DNA of 64,000 nucleotides from Pseudomonas petrae. GTDB lineage: Bacteria > Pseudomonadota > Gammaproteobacteria > Pseudomonadales > Pseudomonadaceae. The stretch spans positions 62,001 to 126,000 of the forward strand of contig NZ_JAKJXE010000014.1 in assembly GCF_021728295.1 (NCBI RefSeq), in the 5' to 3' direction. Both the position numbers and the translations under genes were made by a program. Below the pieces are notes generated by a model. It was not told the origin of the DNA, searched no databases, and saw only the letters and a program-made list of their open reading frames with translations. Positions 1 through 9,649 of the stretch are shown here, piece after piece; the first letter of the stretch is position 1, and every line of letters starts with the position of its first letter.

Positions 1-282
1 ACGCAGTTCCTGCGCGAGCGCAAGTTCGAGGTGCGGCAAACCCTGGAGCTCGACGAGCTGGACGCGATCGTCAAGATGGTCCGCGCCGGGCTCGGCGTGT
101 CGCTGGTGTCCATGGCCGGATTGTGGCTGGAGCACGCAGAAGACGTGAGAATCATCGACCTCGGTGAGATGACCTTCTTCCGCGAGATCGTGCTGGTGAG
201 CAAATACCTGCAGCGGCACACGCCGCTGCTGGACCTGTTTCGCCGTTGCGTCATTGACACGCTGAATCACCCGACCCGCTGA
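1..282 (+). CDS. LysR-family transcriptional regulator, C-terminal part (cut by window start)
   Basis: The frame is open from base 1 to the stop at 280-282, giving 93 residues with no start in the window. The segment 'ELDELDAIVKMVRAGLGVSL' followed by the hydrophobic run 'VSMAGLWLEH' is typical of the end of a LysR effector-binding domain, where 'D-x-I-x-x-M-V-x-x-G-x-G-(I/V)-(A/S)-(L/V)-(L/V)' is a common signature. The DNA-binding half lies upstream, so neither target nor ligand can be inferred. A periplasmic-binding-type regulator of another family is unlikely but cannot be excluded from the fragment. Confidence 0.7.
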   Translation, partial: TQFLRERKFEVRQTLELDELDAIVKMVRAGLGVSLVSMAGLWLEHAEDVRIIDLGEMTFFREIVLVSKYLQRHTPLLDLFRRCVIDTLNHPTR

Positions 283-300
283 GGGCTATCTGGCAGACGG

Positions 301-726
301 CTACTTGGCGAAGAGCTGGCTCATGTCCTTGAACGCCTTGAACTCCAGCGCGTTGCCGCACGGATCGAACAGAAACATGGTCGCCTGCTCACCGACCTGG
401 CCCTGAAAGCGGATGTAGGGTTCGATGACAAACCTGGTTTCGCGGGCGCGCAGACGCTCCGCCAGCGCCTCCCATTCTGCCCAGTGCAAGATGATGCCGA
501 AATGCGGAACCGGCACGTCGTGGCCGTCCACCGCGTTGGAATGCACGGATTCCTGGGAAGTGGTCTTCGGGTGCTCGTGGATGACCAGTTGATGGCCGTA
601 GAAATCGAAATCGACCCATTGCTCGCTGGAGCGGCCTTCGGAAAGACCGAATACATCGCCGTAGAAGTGGCGCGCGGCGGCGAGATCATAGACGGGGATG
701 GCGAGGTGGAATGGCGAGAGGCTCAT
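301..726 (-). CDS. VOC-family (glyoxalase/dioxygenase-fold) protein
   Basis: This 141-residue protein has the paired beta-alpha-beta-beta-beta layout of vicinal oxygen chelate proteins. Likely metal ligands are the His in 'SPFHLAIPVYDL' near the N terminus, the His in 'VPHFGIILHW' near residue 90 and the Glu in 'GNALEFKAF' near the C terminus; 'DPCGNALEFK' is the usual closing strand. The start at 726 is chosen because the family begins 'M-x-x-x-x-F-H-L-A-I-P-V'; an in-frame extension to 834 adds 36 residues with no family character. The substrate is unknown. It is convergent with the LysR fragment, with 18 bases between the stops. Confidence 0.8.
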   Translation of the reverse strand: MSLSPFHLAIPVYDLAAARHFYGDVFGLSEGRSSEQWVDFDFYGHQLVIHEHPKTTSQESVHSNAVDGHDVPVPHFGIILHWAEWEALAERLRARETRFVIEPYIRFQGQVGEQATMFLFDPCGNALEFKAFKDMSQLFAK

Positions 727-976
727 GGTCGATCCTGGGGACGGGAATGGTATGGGCGGATTGTTGGCCTTAATCGGGCGCAATAAAAGCGGGTATTCCT
801 TCTGCTGAGCCTCAATTTTTTCGATCAAACCCACTTATATGACATGCAGCCGTACGCCCACGACCGACTGTCAGATTCCAGTCAGACAGAGGCCTGTTTG
901 CGCAGGAAGACATTCATCTATCGCACCGCCCGCCGATAGACCGGCAGACAGACTGCAATCATTTCCCTGCAATCGC

Positions 977-1054
977 TTCATCGGGCAGATTCTGGAGGTC
1001 ATCACCGGCATCTCCCCGCAGACCAACCTGTTGGCGCTCAACGCGGCCATCGCA
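977..1054 (+). pseudogene. Remnant of a methyl-accepting chemotaxis protein signalling domain
   Basis: Twenty-six residues in one frame read 'IGQILEVITGISPQTNLLAL' and then 'NAAIA', which is the hairpin-tip core of MCP signalling domains ('I-x-x-I-x-x-I-A-x-Q-T-N-L-L-A-L-N-A-A-I-E-A-A'). The match breaks off right after the tip, and no start, HAMP region or methylation helices surround it. The stretch 835-1166 between the VOC gene and the diguanylate cyclase holds nothing else I can recognise. This is best read as a relic of a deleted receptor gene, inferred from the family motif only. Confidence 0.65.
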
Positions 1055-1166
1055 CACCTGAAGCTTATTCGATCAGTCCTTGCGAAACGAGCGCTCCTAC
1101 GAAATGATGGCACTGAGACATCAACAATCATGTCATAGTCCGGTCAACCCACCCCTTTGGTGCCAC

Positions 1167-2378
1167 ATGCTTTCCTTCGTCCTCGATCGACCTGGCCCCA
1201 ATGACGCGCAACTTCTCGCCGAGGTTGATCGCACCATCGCGTCGCGCTTTCGCAGCCTGCGTTTCAGCGCCGACCTGGAGCGTCGTTACGAGGCCGAGAC
1301 GCTCGAGCAACGCCGCCAGTTTCTGACCGCCGTGGGTATTGGCGGCATCCTCATCTACAACCTGTTTATGGTCAGTGACTGGCTCAGCCTCAACGACATG
1401 TTTCCCTATGTGGCGCTCGGCCGGGTCTGCCTGATGACCCCCATCTTCGTTGTTCTGTTGATCATCGCGGGCCGTGCCCGCACCCGACGCACTGTCGAAA
1501 CAACGGCCGCCATCGGCACCGTGATGTGTTCGGTGATGCCGCTGGTGGCGATGATTTTCAGCGAAAGTCCGTTCCGCTTGCACTATCAGCTGGGGATGCT
1601 GCTGATCATGGTGTATTGCACGGTGATCCAGCAGGTGCCTGTGCGCTGCGCGGCGGTCGCCATGGCCTGCATGCTGGTCATCCAGTTGGTGACCACTTAC
1701 CTCGCTGACTTCGCGGACTTTCAGATCTGGCAGGCCAATGTGCTGCTGTTCTTCTCCACCGCGGCGCTGCTGATGATGGCGTCGTGGTTTCTGGAACACG
1801 GCAACCGCTTGAGTTATCTGTTTGCGTTGCGCGGGCAGTTGCTGCGAACGCAGTTGGGTGAACTGGCGCGCATTGATTCGCTGACGCAATTGTTCAACCG
1901 GCGCTTTCAGGGCGAGGTGCTGGCGTCGTTGTGGAGCCGCGCGGCGCAGACGCCCATGAACGTCGCGGTCATCCTGCTGGACATCGATCACTTCAAATCC
2001 TACAACGACAACTACGGGCACCTGCAGGGCGACACCTGCCTGCAGCTGCTCAGTGGCGTGATCCAGCGCGTCGCGCAGAAAGCCGACGCCCTGACCTTCC
2101 GCTTCGGCGGCGAAGAAATTCTGGTGCTCATGACCCACGCCCACCCGGCCCAGGCCAGGGCGCTGGCGGAAAACCTGCGCTCGGCGGTCGCCGCGCTGAA
2201 TGTGCCCCACCCGGTACTGGGCGATGGCGCCAGAGTCACCATCAGCCTCGGTGTCGCCATCGCCAGCGCACCGAAGATCAGCGCTGAAGTCCTCATCGCC
2301 ATGGCCGACAAAGCCCTCTACGCCGCCAAGGACGAAGGCCGCGACTGCCTGCGCTGCGCCCCGGCCGAAGTGGCCTAG
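1167..2378 (+). CDS. Membrane-bound GGDEF diguanylate cyclase
   Basis: The protein (403 residues) probably makes cyclic di-GMP from two GTP at the inner membrane. The first 50 residues are polar and charged. About six hydrophobic helices follow from residue 52 to 220, then a C-terminal GGDEF domain starting at 'DSLTQLFNRR'. The active-site loop is GGEEI (residues 314-318), which fits the functional GG(D/E)E(F) pattern with Ile in place of Phe. The metal-binding 'LLDIDHFKSYND' is intact. No RxxD inhibitory site is visible at the usual place upstream of the loop, so product inhibition may be weak. The start at 1167 precedes 'LSFVLDRP'; upstream in-frame codons look non-coding. The MCP relic just upstream is in another frame. 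Confidence 0.85.
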   Translation: MLSFVLDRPGPNDAQLLAEVDRTIASRFRSLRFSADLERRYEAETLEQRRQFLTAVGIGGILIYNLFMVSDWLSLNDMFPYVALGRVCLMTPIFVVLLIIAGRARTRRTVETTAAIGTVMCSVMPLVAMIFSESPFRLHYQLGMLLIMVYCTVIQQVPVRCAAVAMACMLVIQLVTTYLADFADFQIWQANVLLFFSTAALLMMASWFLEHGNRLSYLFALRGQLLRTQLGELARIDSLTQLFNRRFQGEVLASLWSRAAQTPMNVAVILLDIDHFKSYNDNYGHLQGDTCLQLLSGVIQRVAQKADALTFRFGGEEILVLMTHAHPAQARALAENLRSAVAALNVPHPVLGDGARVTISLGVAIASAPKISAEVLIAMADKALYAAKDEGRDCLRCAPAEVA

Positions 2379-2394
2379 CGGTCCCGCGAACGTT

Positions 2395-3327
2395 GTGGGA
2401 CCGGCTTTAGCCGGGAAGGCGTCGGCATTTACCTCGCAGAATTGAGGGTGCTCACGCGGGCCTCTTCCCGGCTGAAGCCAGTCCCACTAGAAAGCATCGC
2501 GTGCATCCAGAGGCACTGGCTGAACGCAAACTTTGTAGGACCGGCTTTAGCCGGGAAGACGTCGGCGTTCACATCGCAAAATTGAGGTTGCACACACCGT
2601 CCTCTTCCCGGCTGAAGCCGGTCCCACTAGATAGCATCGCGTGCATCCAGAGGCACTGGCTGAACGCAAACTTTGTAGGACCGGCTTTAGCCGGGAAGGC
2701 GTCGGCGTTCACATCGCAAAATTGAGAGTGCATACACCGGCCTCTTCCCGGCTGAAGCCGGTCCCACTAGATAGCATCGCGTGCATCCAGAGGGGCTGGC
2801 TGAGCGCAAACTTTGTAGGACCGGCTTTAGCCGGGAAGGCGTCGGCGTTCACATCGCAAAATTGAGAGTGCATACACCGGCCTCTTCCCGGCTGAAGCCG
2901 GTCCCACTAGATAGCATCGCGTGCATCCAGAGGGGCTGGCTGAGCGCAAATTTTGCAGGACCGGCTTTAGCCGGGAAGGCGTCGGCGTTCACATCGCAAA
3001 ATTGAGAGTGCATACACCGGCCTCTTCCCGGCTGAAGCCGGTCCCACTAGAAAGCATCGCGTGCATCCAGAGGCACTGGCTGAACGCAAACTTTGTAGGA
3101 CCGGCTTTAGCCGGGAAGGCGTCGGCGTTCACATCGCAAAATTGAGGGTGCACACACTGACCTCTTCCCGGCTGAAGCCGGCCCACTAGAAAGCATCGCG
3201 TGCATCCAGAGGCACTGGCTGAGCGCAAACTTTGTAGGACCGGCTTTAGCCGGGAAGACGTCGGCGTTCACACCGCAAAATTGAGGGTGCACACACTGGA
3301 ATCTTCCCGGTTGAAGTCGTTCCCACT
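2395..3327. repeat. Tandem array of seven ~140-bp REP/BIME units
   Basis: Units begin with 'gtaggaccggctttagccgg' (or one-base variants) at 2395, 2535, 2675, 2815, 2955, 3095 and 3234. Each contains a second REP in inverse orientation ('cttcccggctgaagccggtc') about 85 bases later, so each unit is a BIME of two facing palindromes. Units differ by only a few bases, and the one-base shift at the last unit comes from a deletion near 3181. The last copy is degenerate. The 74-residue reading frames that recur every 140 bases are by-products of the repeat. The remaining 3328-3560, up to psmE, shows no gene. Confidence 0.95.
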
Positions 3328-3560
3328 TCCCCTCCGCATGCCCCCGCGATCTACCCCACCCCCAAAAGTGCCAGAAAAGCACAGCCCTCAAAACGTCAAT
3401 TAGGTGACACCAACAACCGCCCAAATGTGCCGACCGTCACAAAACGACGGTTTCCCGACATACGGCCACAACTTTTCCGTTCAGTTAGGTCATACCTGCT
3501 GCAGTGCCGATTGGAAATTGGCACGCAGCGAGACCTCAGCCTGTGACCGGAGATAAGTAC

Positions 3561-6500
3561 ATGATTTTTAACGTCCAAAATTTTGGCGCCAAAGGAGATG
3601 GCGTTTCTGACGACACCGCGGCCATTCAACAAGCGATTGATGCAGCTGCGGCGGCTGGCGGAGGACAGGTCTATGTACCCCCGGGGACCTACATCGTGTC
3701 AGGCGGTGAGGAACCGTCCGACGGCTGCCTCATGCTCAAGAGCAACGTCTACATGTACGGCGACGGCATGGGCGTCTCGAACATCAAGGTGGCAGACGGC
3801 TCCGACACGAAAATCACCGGCGTCATCCGCTCTGCCTATGGCGAAGAGACCCATGACTTCGGGTTGAGCAACCTGACCATCGACGGCAACCGGGACAACA
3901 CCACCGGCAAGATCGACGGCTGGTTCAACGGCTACATCCCGGGCCAGGAAGGCTATGACTCCAACGTTACCCTCGACGGCGTGGAGATCAAGGACTGCTC
4001 CGGTTACGGCTTCGACCCCCACGAACAGACCGTGAACATGGTCATCAAGAACAGCGTGTCCCACGGCAACGGCCTTGACGGCTTCGTCGCTGACTTCCTC
4101 AGCGACAGCACCTTCGAAAACAACATCGCCTACGACAACGATCGCCACGGTTTCAACGTGGTCACCAGCAGCCACGATTTCACCCTCAGCAACAACGTCG
4201 CCTACGGCAACGGCGGTGGCGGCATCGTCGTGCAGCGCGGCAGCGAGAACATTCCTTCGCCGAACAACATCACCATCACCGGCGGCGAGGTGTATGGAAA
4301 CGGCGCTGAAGGCGTGCTGATCAAGCTCTCCAGCGAGGTCACCATGACCGGCGTCGACATCCACGACAACGCCAGCGCCGGTGTGCGCATCTATGGCAGC
4401 AACAACGTCGACGTTATCAACAACACCCTGAGCAACAACGCACTGGGCGGCGGCGTACCGGAAATCATCATCCAGTCCTACGACGACACTAAGGGCGTTT
4501 CCGGCAAGTATTTCAACGGCAGCGACAACACCGTTCAGGGCAACACCATCAACGGCAGCGCCCTGTCGACCTATGGCGTGGCCGAGCGCAACGAAGACGG
4601 CACCGACCGCAACGCCATCATCGGCAACACCATCACCCACACCACCAAGGGCGACACGCTGGTGTATGGCGATGGCAGCTACGTCAGCGCGACCGTCCCA
4701 GTGGTGGCCGTGCAAGGCACCGACGGCAACGACACCCTGCTGGGCAGCGACGCCAACGAGATCTTCTACGCCGGCGCCGGCAATGACACCGTCAGCGGCG
4801 GTGGCGGCAGCGACATCCTCATCGGCGGCGCCGGGGTCGACAAGCTCACCGGCGGCGCGGGCGCGGACATCTTCCGCTTCACCAGCGAATCCGACAGCTA
4901 CCGCACCGCGACCACCAGCTTCGACGACACCATCACCGATTTCGACCCGACCCAGGACAAGATCGACCTCGCCGGCCTGGGCTTTACCGGCCTGGGCAAC
5001 GGCCGTGGCGGCACCTTGCAGGTGAGCTACAGCGCCAGCAACGACCGCACCTACATCAAGGATTACGATGCCGACGCCAATGGCAATCGCTTCGAGCTGA
5101 TCCTGGCCGGCAACCTGGTCAGTGCGCTGACCGCCAACAACTTCATCTTCAACCGCACCCTCACCGGCACCACGGGTAACGACTCGCTGCAGGGCACTGA
5201 CTCAGCCGACACACTGCTGGGCCTTGCCGGCAACGACAGCCTGGCGGGCGGCGCCGGTGACGATCGTCTCGACGGTGGCGCCGGGCAGGACACCCTGAGT
5301 GGTGGCGCCGGGGCGGACACCTTCGTGTTCTCCAGCCGCACCGACAGCTACCGCAACTACAACGCTGGCGGCGCCAACCTGGGCGACGTGATCACCGATT
5401 TCGACGTCACCGCCGACAAGATCGACCTCTCCAAGCTGGGCTTCACCGGCCTGGCCGACGGCATGAACAACACCGTGTACGCGGTGCTCAACGACGCCGG
5501 CGACAAGACCTACATCAAGTCGCTGACCGCCGATGCCGACGGCAACCGCTTCGAAGTCGCGCTCGTAGGCAACTACCTCGACAAACTGACCAGCGCCAAC
5601 TTCGTGTTCGCCACCGCCCCGACGGTGAATCAGGCGCCGGTCGTTGCCAACCCGCTACTGGATCAGAACGCCACCGAAAACACGCCGTTCAGCTACGTCG
5701 TGCCCGGCACCAGCTTCACCGATCCGGACAACGACACCCTGAGCTACACCGCGACCCTGGCCGACGGCACCGCCCTGCCGACCTGGCTGATCTTCGACCC
5801 CGCGACCCGCACCTTCAGCGGCACCCCGAGCAACACGGCGTCGGGCACCTACGCGATCAAGATTACCGCGAGCGACGCCAGCAACGCCACCGTCAGCGAC
5901 AGCTTTACCCTCGCCGTGCAGGACGTGCCGGTGACGCCGGGCGTGATCAACGGCACGCCGGGCAACGACACGCTGACTGGCACCGCCGGCAACGATCAGC
6001 TCTTCGGCGGCGCGGGCAACGACACCCTGAATGGCGGCGACGGCAACGACGTCCTCATCGGTGGCGCCGGTGCCGACAAACTCACCGGCGGCGCGGGGGC
6101 GGACGTGTTCCGCTTCACCTCCACCCAGGACAGCTACCGCACAGCGACCACCAGTGCCAGTGACCAGATCCTCGATTTCGATGTGGCTGCCGACAAGATC
6201 GACGTCTCGGCGCTGGGCTACACCGGCCTGGGCAACGGCCTCAACGGCACGCTGCAGGTGACCTACAACGCCAGCAACAACCGCACCTACGTCAAGGACA
6301 GCGTGGCAGACGCCAACGGCAACCGTTTCGAACTGTCGCTTGCAGGTAATCTGGCCGGCAGCCTGAACGCCAGCCATTTCGTCTTCGCCAGCCAGAACGT
6401 GCCGATCAACGTGGCGCCGGTGGTGGCGATTCCGCTGGTGGACCAGAACGCGACGGAAAACTCGCCGTTCACCTACGCGGTCACCAGCAACAGCTTCTCC

Positions 6501-9176
6501 GACGGCAACAACGACACGTTGACCTACACCGCGACCCTGGCCGACGGCAGCGCCCTGCCCGACTGGCTGAGCTTCGACAGCACCCGCCTGACCTTCAGCG
6601 GCACGCCCACCAGCACGGCCTCCGGCAACTACACGCTGCTGATCAAGGCGACCGATCCGTCGGGCGCGTCGGTCAGTGACAGCTTTGACCTGGCCGTGGC
6701 CGACGCGCCAGCCAGCACTATCACCGGGACCGACAACGGCGAAACCATCGCCGGCACCGTCGGCGCCGATTTGATCCTTGGCCTGGGCGGCAACGACACC
6801 ATTCGCGCCGGCGCAGGCCCGGACATCGTCGACGGCGGCGCAGGTCGCGACTCGCTGTACGGCGGCGACGGTGCCGACACCTTCCGCTACACCAGCGTTC
6901 AGGACAGCTACCGCGACTACAACACTGGCGGGGTGACAGCCACCGACACGATCTACGATTTCACCCACGGCGTGGACAAGATCGACGTCTCCGCCCTTGG
7001 CTTCCTCGGCCTGGGCGACGGCAGCAACGGCACGCTGTACCTGAGCCTGAACGCCGCCGGTGACAAGACCTACATCAAATCCAGCGTGCCCGACGCCGAC
7101 GGTCACCGCTTCGAGATCGCTTTGAGCGGCAATTACATGAACACCCTCACCGCCGACGATTTCGTCTTCGGCGCGCGGGCGGACCAGGACATCCTGTTCC
7201 TGCCGACCCTCGGTCAGTCCAACGCACGTCTGCTGCGCATGACCGAAGACGACAGCCAGTCCGGCACTACCATGCTGGTCGACGGCCTGAGCAAGTACAC
7301 CACCTACGACGTGCGCAGCCAGTTCAACGACGCCGACGGCAATGGCATCGACATCGCGGTGGGCGGCAGCACGGTCAACGGCATGTCGACCCTCGGCGCC
7401 GAAGAACTGAAACTGTGCTGGTGGCTGACCGACACCGATCAACCAGGCCCGGCATTGCTGCGCGCCGTGGCCCTGTTGAACGACCAGCTCACGGAGCTTA
7501 AGTCGATCGACAACGTAACCATGGGCATCATCTGGGGCCAGGGCGAAGAAGCGGCGCAGGAAATCGCCCGCGCTTCGGACAAGGAAGCAGCTGCGGCGTC
7601 GTACAAGGCCGCGACCCTGGCGGTGTTCGATTACCTGCACGCGCAGTTCGGCAACTTCAACGTGTACATGATGGAAACCGGTCACTACGACCAGGACGCA
7701 GCCCGCGCGCGCGGTTTCTCGGAAGAGAAGATCGCCGGCATCGTCGAGGGCGTTGGCTATGTGCGCGCCACTCAGGAAGCAATCGCCGCCCAGCGTGACG
7801 ACGTGAAGATTGCGGTGGATTACACCGACCTGCCGTTGCGCCACGAAGTCGACCCGCTGGTCTACCCCGACGACGTCTGGCACTTGCATGAAGAGTCCGC
7901 GGAGATCGTCGGTCAGCGTCTGGCCGACTACATCGCCGACGACCTGGGCTTCCACGGTGACCCGAGCGACAACAACAGCGTGCAGGCCATCTTCGACGGC
8001 GCGCAAAACGAAGGCGGCATGATCTTCGGCACCGATCAGGACGACACGCTGGTGGGCTCGTCCGGCAACGACACGCTGGACGGCGACCTCGGCGCCGACA
8101 GCATGAGCGGTGGCGACGGCAACGATATTTATATCGTCGACAACGCCTTCGACAGCGTTACCGAAAGCAGCAACTCGCCGTCGCAGATCGACACCGTGCA
8201 GGCCTCGGTCAGCTGGACCCTTGGCGCGAATCTGGAAAACCTGGTGCTCACCGGTGTTTCGGCCATCGACGGCAACGGCAACGACCTGCGCAACTTCATC
8301 ACCGGTAACGCGGCGGCCAACGTGATTGACGGTGCGGGCGGTGCCGACAGCATGAGCGGCGGCAACGGCAACGACACGTATTACGTCGACAACAGCGGCG
8401 ACAGCGTGATCGAAACCAACGCCGATCGCGTCTCGGGCGGCATCGACAGCGTGCACAGCACCCTGGCGACGTTCACCCTGGGCAGCAACGTCGAAAACCT
8501 GTACATCGACAGCCTCGATGCGGCCAATGGCATCGGTAACGCCCTGGACAACGTGCTGTTCGCCGGCATCGGCAACAACGTGCTGGACGGTCGCGACGGC
8601 AACGACACGGTGTCCTACTTTGGCGCGCAGTCCGGCATCACCGCCACGCTCTCTACTTCGGCGCAGCAGAACACCGGCGGCTCGGGCCTGGACACGCTGA
8701 AGAGCGTCGACAACCTGATCGGCAGCGCCTTCGCCGACAGCCTGACCGGCAACAGCGGCGCCAACGTGCTCAACGGCGGTGCCGGCGATGACACGCTGAT
8801 CGGCGGCTCGGGCAACGACCGTTTGATCGGCGGTGCAGGCACCGACTCGCTCACCGGCGGCACCGGGGCGGACACCTATGTGTTCGACTCCGTCGCCGAC
8901 ATGGGCGTCGGGGCGTTGCGCGACGTGATCAACGGCTTCAAGAGCGCCGAAGGCGACCTGCTCGACTTCAGCGCCCTGGACGCCAATCCGCAGACACCGG
9001 AGATCGACGCGTTTACCTTCATTGGCAGCAACGCCTTTGACGCGAATGATGCGACCGGACAGCTGCGTTTTGCCGACGGGATCCTCTACGGCAGCATCAA
9101 CGCCGACGCGACCCCGGACTTCGAAATCCAGCTGGTCGGCGTCAAAGAGCTGCATGTGACTGACTTCGTTGCCTGA
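3561..9176 (+). CDS. psmE: Secreted mannuronan C5-epimerase / alginate O-acetylesterase with RTX repeats (PsmE-like)
   Basis: This 1871-residue protein should convert D-mannuronate to L-guluronate in alginate outside the cell. Residues 1-380 form the beta-helix epimerase module; 'YGFDPHE' places Tyr149, Asp152 and His154, with Asp178, Arg195 and His196 following, identical in number to the AlgE4 catalytic residues. Four RTX blocks (GGxGxDxLx nonapeptides with 'DSYR' segments) follow up to about residue 1210, with two cadherin-like domains ('NQAPVVANPLLDQNATENTP') between them. Residues 1212-1460 are an SGNH-type esterase: 'LGQSNAR' carries Ser1220, 'WGQGEE' follows, and Asp1438-His1441 close the triad. 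More RTX repeats run to the C terminus. No signal peptide is present, and RTX repeats imply type I export; no ABC exporter lies nearby. The start at 3561 has GGAG eight bases upstream and gives the AlgE numbering. P. syringae PsmE is known to combine both activities. Confidence 0.9.
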   Translation: MIFNVQNFGAKGDGVSDDTAAIQQAIDAAAAAGGGQVYVPPGTYIVSGGEEPSDGCLMLKSNVYMYGDGMGVSNIKVADGSDTKITGVIRSAYGEETHDFGLSNLTIDGNRDNTTGKIDGWFNGYIPGQEGYDSNVTLDGVEIKDCSGYGFDPHEQTVNMVIKNSVSHGNGLDGFVADFLSDSTFENNIAYDNDRHGFNVVTSSHDFTLSNNVAYGNGGGGIVVQRGSENIPSPNNITITGGEVYGNGAEGVLIKLSSEVTMTGVDIHDNASAGVRIYGSNNVDVINNTLSNNALGGGVPEIIIQSYDDTKGVSGKYFNGSDNTVQGNTINGSALSTYGVAERNEDGTDRNAIIGNTITHTTKGDTLVYGDGSYVSATVPVVAVQGTDGNDTLLGSDANEIFYAGAGNDTVSGGGGSDILIGGAGVDKLTGGAGADIFRFTSESDSYRTATTSFDDTITDFDPTQDKIDLAGLGFTGLGNGRGGTLQVSYSASNDRTYIKDYDADANGNRFELILAGNLVSALTANNFIFNRTLTGTTGNDSLQGTDSADTLLGLAGNDSLAGGAGDDRLDGGAGQDTLSGGAGADTFVFSSRTDSYRNYNAGGANLGDVITDFDVTADKIDLSKLGFTGLADGMNNTVYAVLNDAGDKTYIKSLTADADGNRFEVALVGNYLDKLTSANFVFATAPTVNQAPVVANPLLDQNATENTPFSYVVPGTSFTDPDNDTLSYTATLADGTALPTWLIFDPATRTFSGTPSNTASGTYAIKITASDASNATVSDSFTLAVQDVPVTPGVINGTPGNDTLTGTAGNDQLFGGAGNDTLNGGDGNDVLIGGAGADKLTGGAGADVFRFTSTQDSYRTATTSASDQILDFDVAADKIDVSALGYTGLGNGLNGTLQVTYNASNNRTYVKDSVADANGNRFELSLAGNLAGSLNASHFVFASQNVPINVAPVVAIPLVDQNATENSPFTYAVTSNSFSDGNNDTLTYTATLADGSALPDWLSFDSTRLTFSGTPTSTASGNYTLLIKATDPSGASVSDSFDLAVADAPASTITGTDNGETIAGTVGADLILGLGGNDTIRAGAGPDIVDGGAGRDSLYGGDGADTFRYTSVQDSYRDYNTGGVTATDTIYDFTHGVDKIDVSALGFLGLGDGSNGTLYLSLNAAGDKTYIKSSVPDADGHRFEIALSGNYMNTLTADDFVFGARADQDILFLPTLGQSNARLLRMTEDDSQSGTTMLVDGLSKYTTYDVRSQFNDADGNGIDIAVGGSTVNGMSTLGAEELKLCWWLTDTDQPGPALLRAVALLNDQLTELKSIDNVTMGIIWGQGEEAAQEIARASDKEAAAASYKAATLAVFDYLHAQFGNFNVYMMETGHYDQDAARARGFSEEKIAGIVEGVGYVRATQEAIAAQRDDVKIAVDYTDLPLRHEVDPLVYPDDVWHLHEESAEIVGQRLADYIADDLGFHGDPSDNNSVQAIFDGAQNEGGMIFGTDQDDTLVGSSGNDTLDGDLGADSMSGGDGNDIYIVDNAFDSVTESSNSPSQIDTVQASVSWTLGANLENLVLTGVSAIDGNGNDLRNFITGNAAANVIDGAGGADSMSGGNGNDTYYVDNSGDSVIETNADRVSGGIDSVHSTLATFTLGSNVENLYIDSLDAANGIGNALDNVLFAGIGNNVLDGRDGNDTVSYFGAQSGITATLSTSAQQNTGGSGLDTLKSVDNLIGSAFADSLTGNSGANVLNGGAGDDTLIGGSGNDRLIGGAGTDSLTGGTGADTYVFDSVADMGVGALRDVINGFKSAEGDLLDFSALDANPQTPEIDAFTFIGSNAFDANDATGQLRFADGILYGSINADATPDFEIQLVGVKELHVTDFVA

Positions 9177-9192
9177 TTGATCGCGTAAACAC

Positions 9193-9226
9193 AAAAACGG
9201 CCTCCGCAATGGAGGCCGTTTTTTTT
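9193..9226 (+). terminator. Rho-independent terminator of psmE
   Basis: A perfect nine-base-pair stem 'acggcctcc / ggaggccgt' with a five-base loop and an eight-T tract lies 20 bases after the psmE stop. Confidence 0.9.
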
Positions 9227-9278
9227 GCGCCCAGTACGCCCGCGTCGACCGCGAATCACAGTCAGGTGGCGATTCATT

Positions 9279-9411
9279 GTGGGAGCGTGGCTTGTCCCGC
9301 GATCGGCTGCGTAGCAGTCGTAAAACCTGACGCCTCGGTGTTACCGCGATACCGCGCCCACTGGATTACTACCGCTGCGCGGCAGATCGCGGGACAAGCC
9401 ACGCTCCTACG
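9279..9411. repeat. Inverted REP pair, 'ggagcgtggcttgtcccgcg' type
   Basis: The outer arms 'gggagcgtggcttgtcccgc' and its complement 'gcgggacaagccacgctcct' lie 110 bases apart. The same pair recurs at 55863-56000. The rest of 9177-9649 holds only the psmE terminator and a short palindrome. Confidence 0.85.
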
Positions 9412-9519
9412 GGTTATGCATTCACCGGGACTATCCGGTTGGTCGAAGATCCACCGTAGGAGATGGCGGCTACACTCGCGGCGGTCGGGTCACGGTGTAC
9501 GACTTTTAGCCCGCGAGGC

Positions 9520-9534
9520 TTCGATTGAATCGAA
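9520..9534. promoter_or_regulatory. Palindrome upstream of the redox-enzyme operon
   Basis: 'TTCGATTGAATCGAA' is a perfect 7-1-7 palindrome 115 bases before the first gene of the operon at 9650. The size and symmetry suit a dimeric repressor site, but no regulator gene lies beside it, so the role is inferred only. Confidence 0.35.
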
Positions 9535-9649
9535 ATCCGCGCCATCCATCCGCCGCAAGTGTCGATCATCGACTGCCCTGCAACTCGATGGAATTTTCGC
9601 GAACCGCCTCCCTCTGACCTACATATCAAGAAAAGTCAGCAGGCTAGCC

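Noticed and set aside
2501..3145. Repeated 74-residue reading frames at a 140-bp period
   Set aside because: They arise from the REP array, lack ribosome-binding sites and change only where the repeat changes.
2395..3327. CRISPR array
   Set aside because: The units are 140 bp, the repeats are REP palindromes, spacers are nearly identical to each other and no cas gene is present.
5655..9209. Long open frame of 1184 codons on the minus strand opposite psmE
   Set aside because: It is the mirror of the GGxGxD coding repeats in a high-G+C gene; the plus-strand protein has full domain support.
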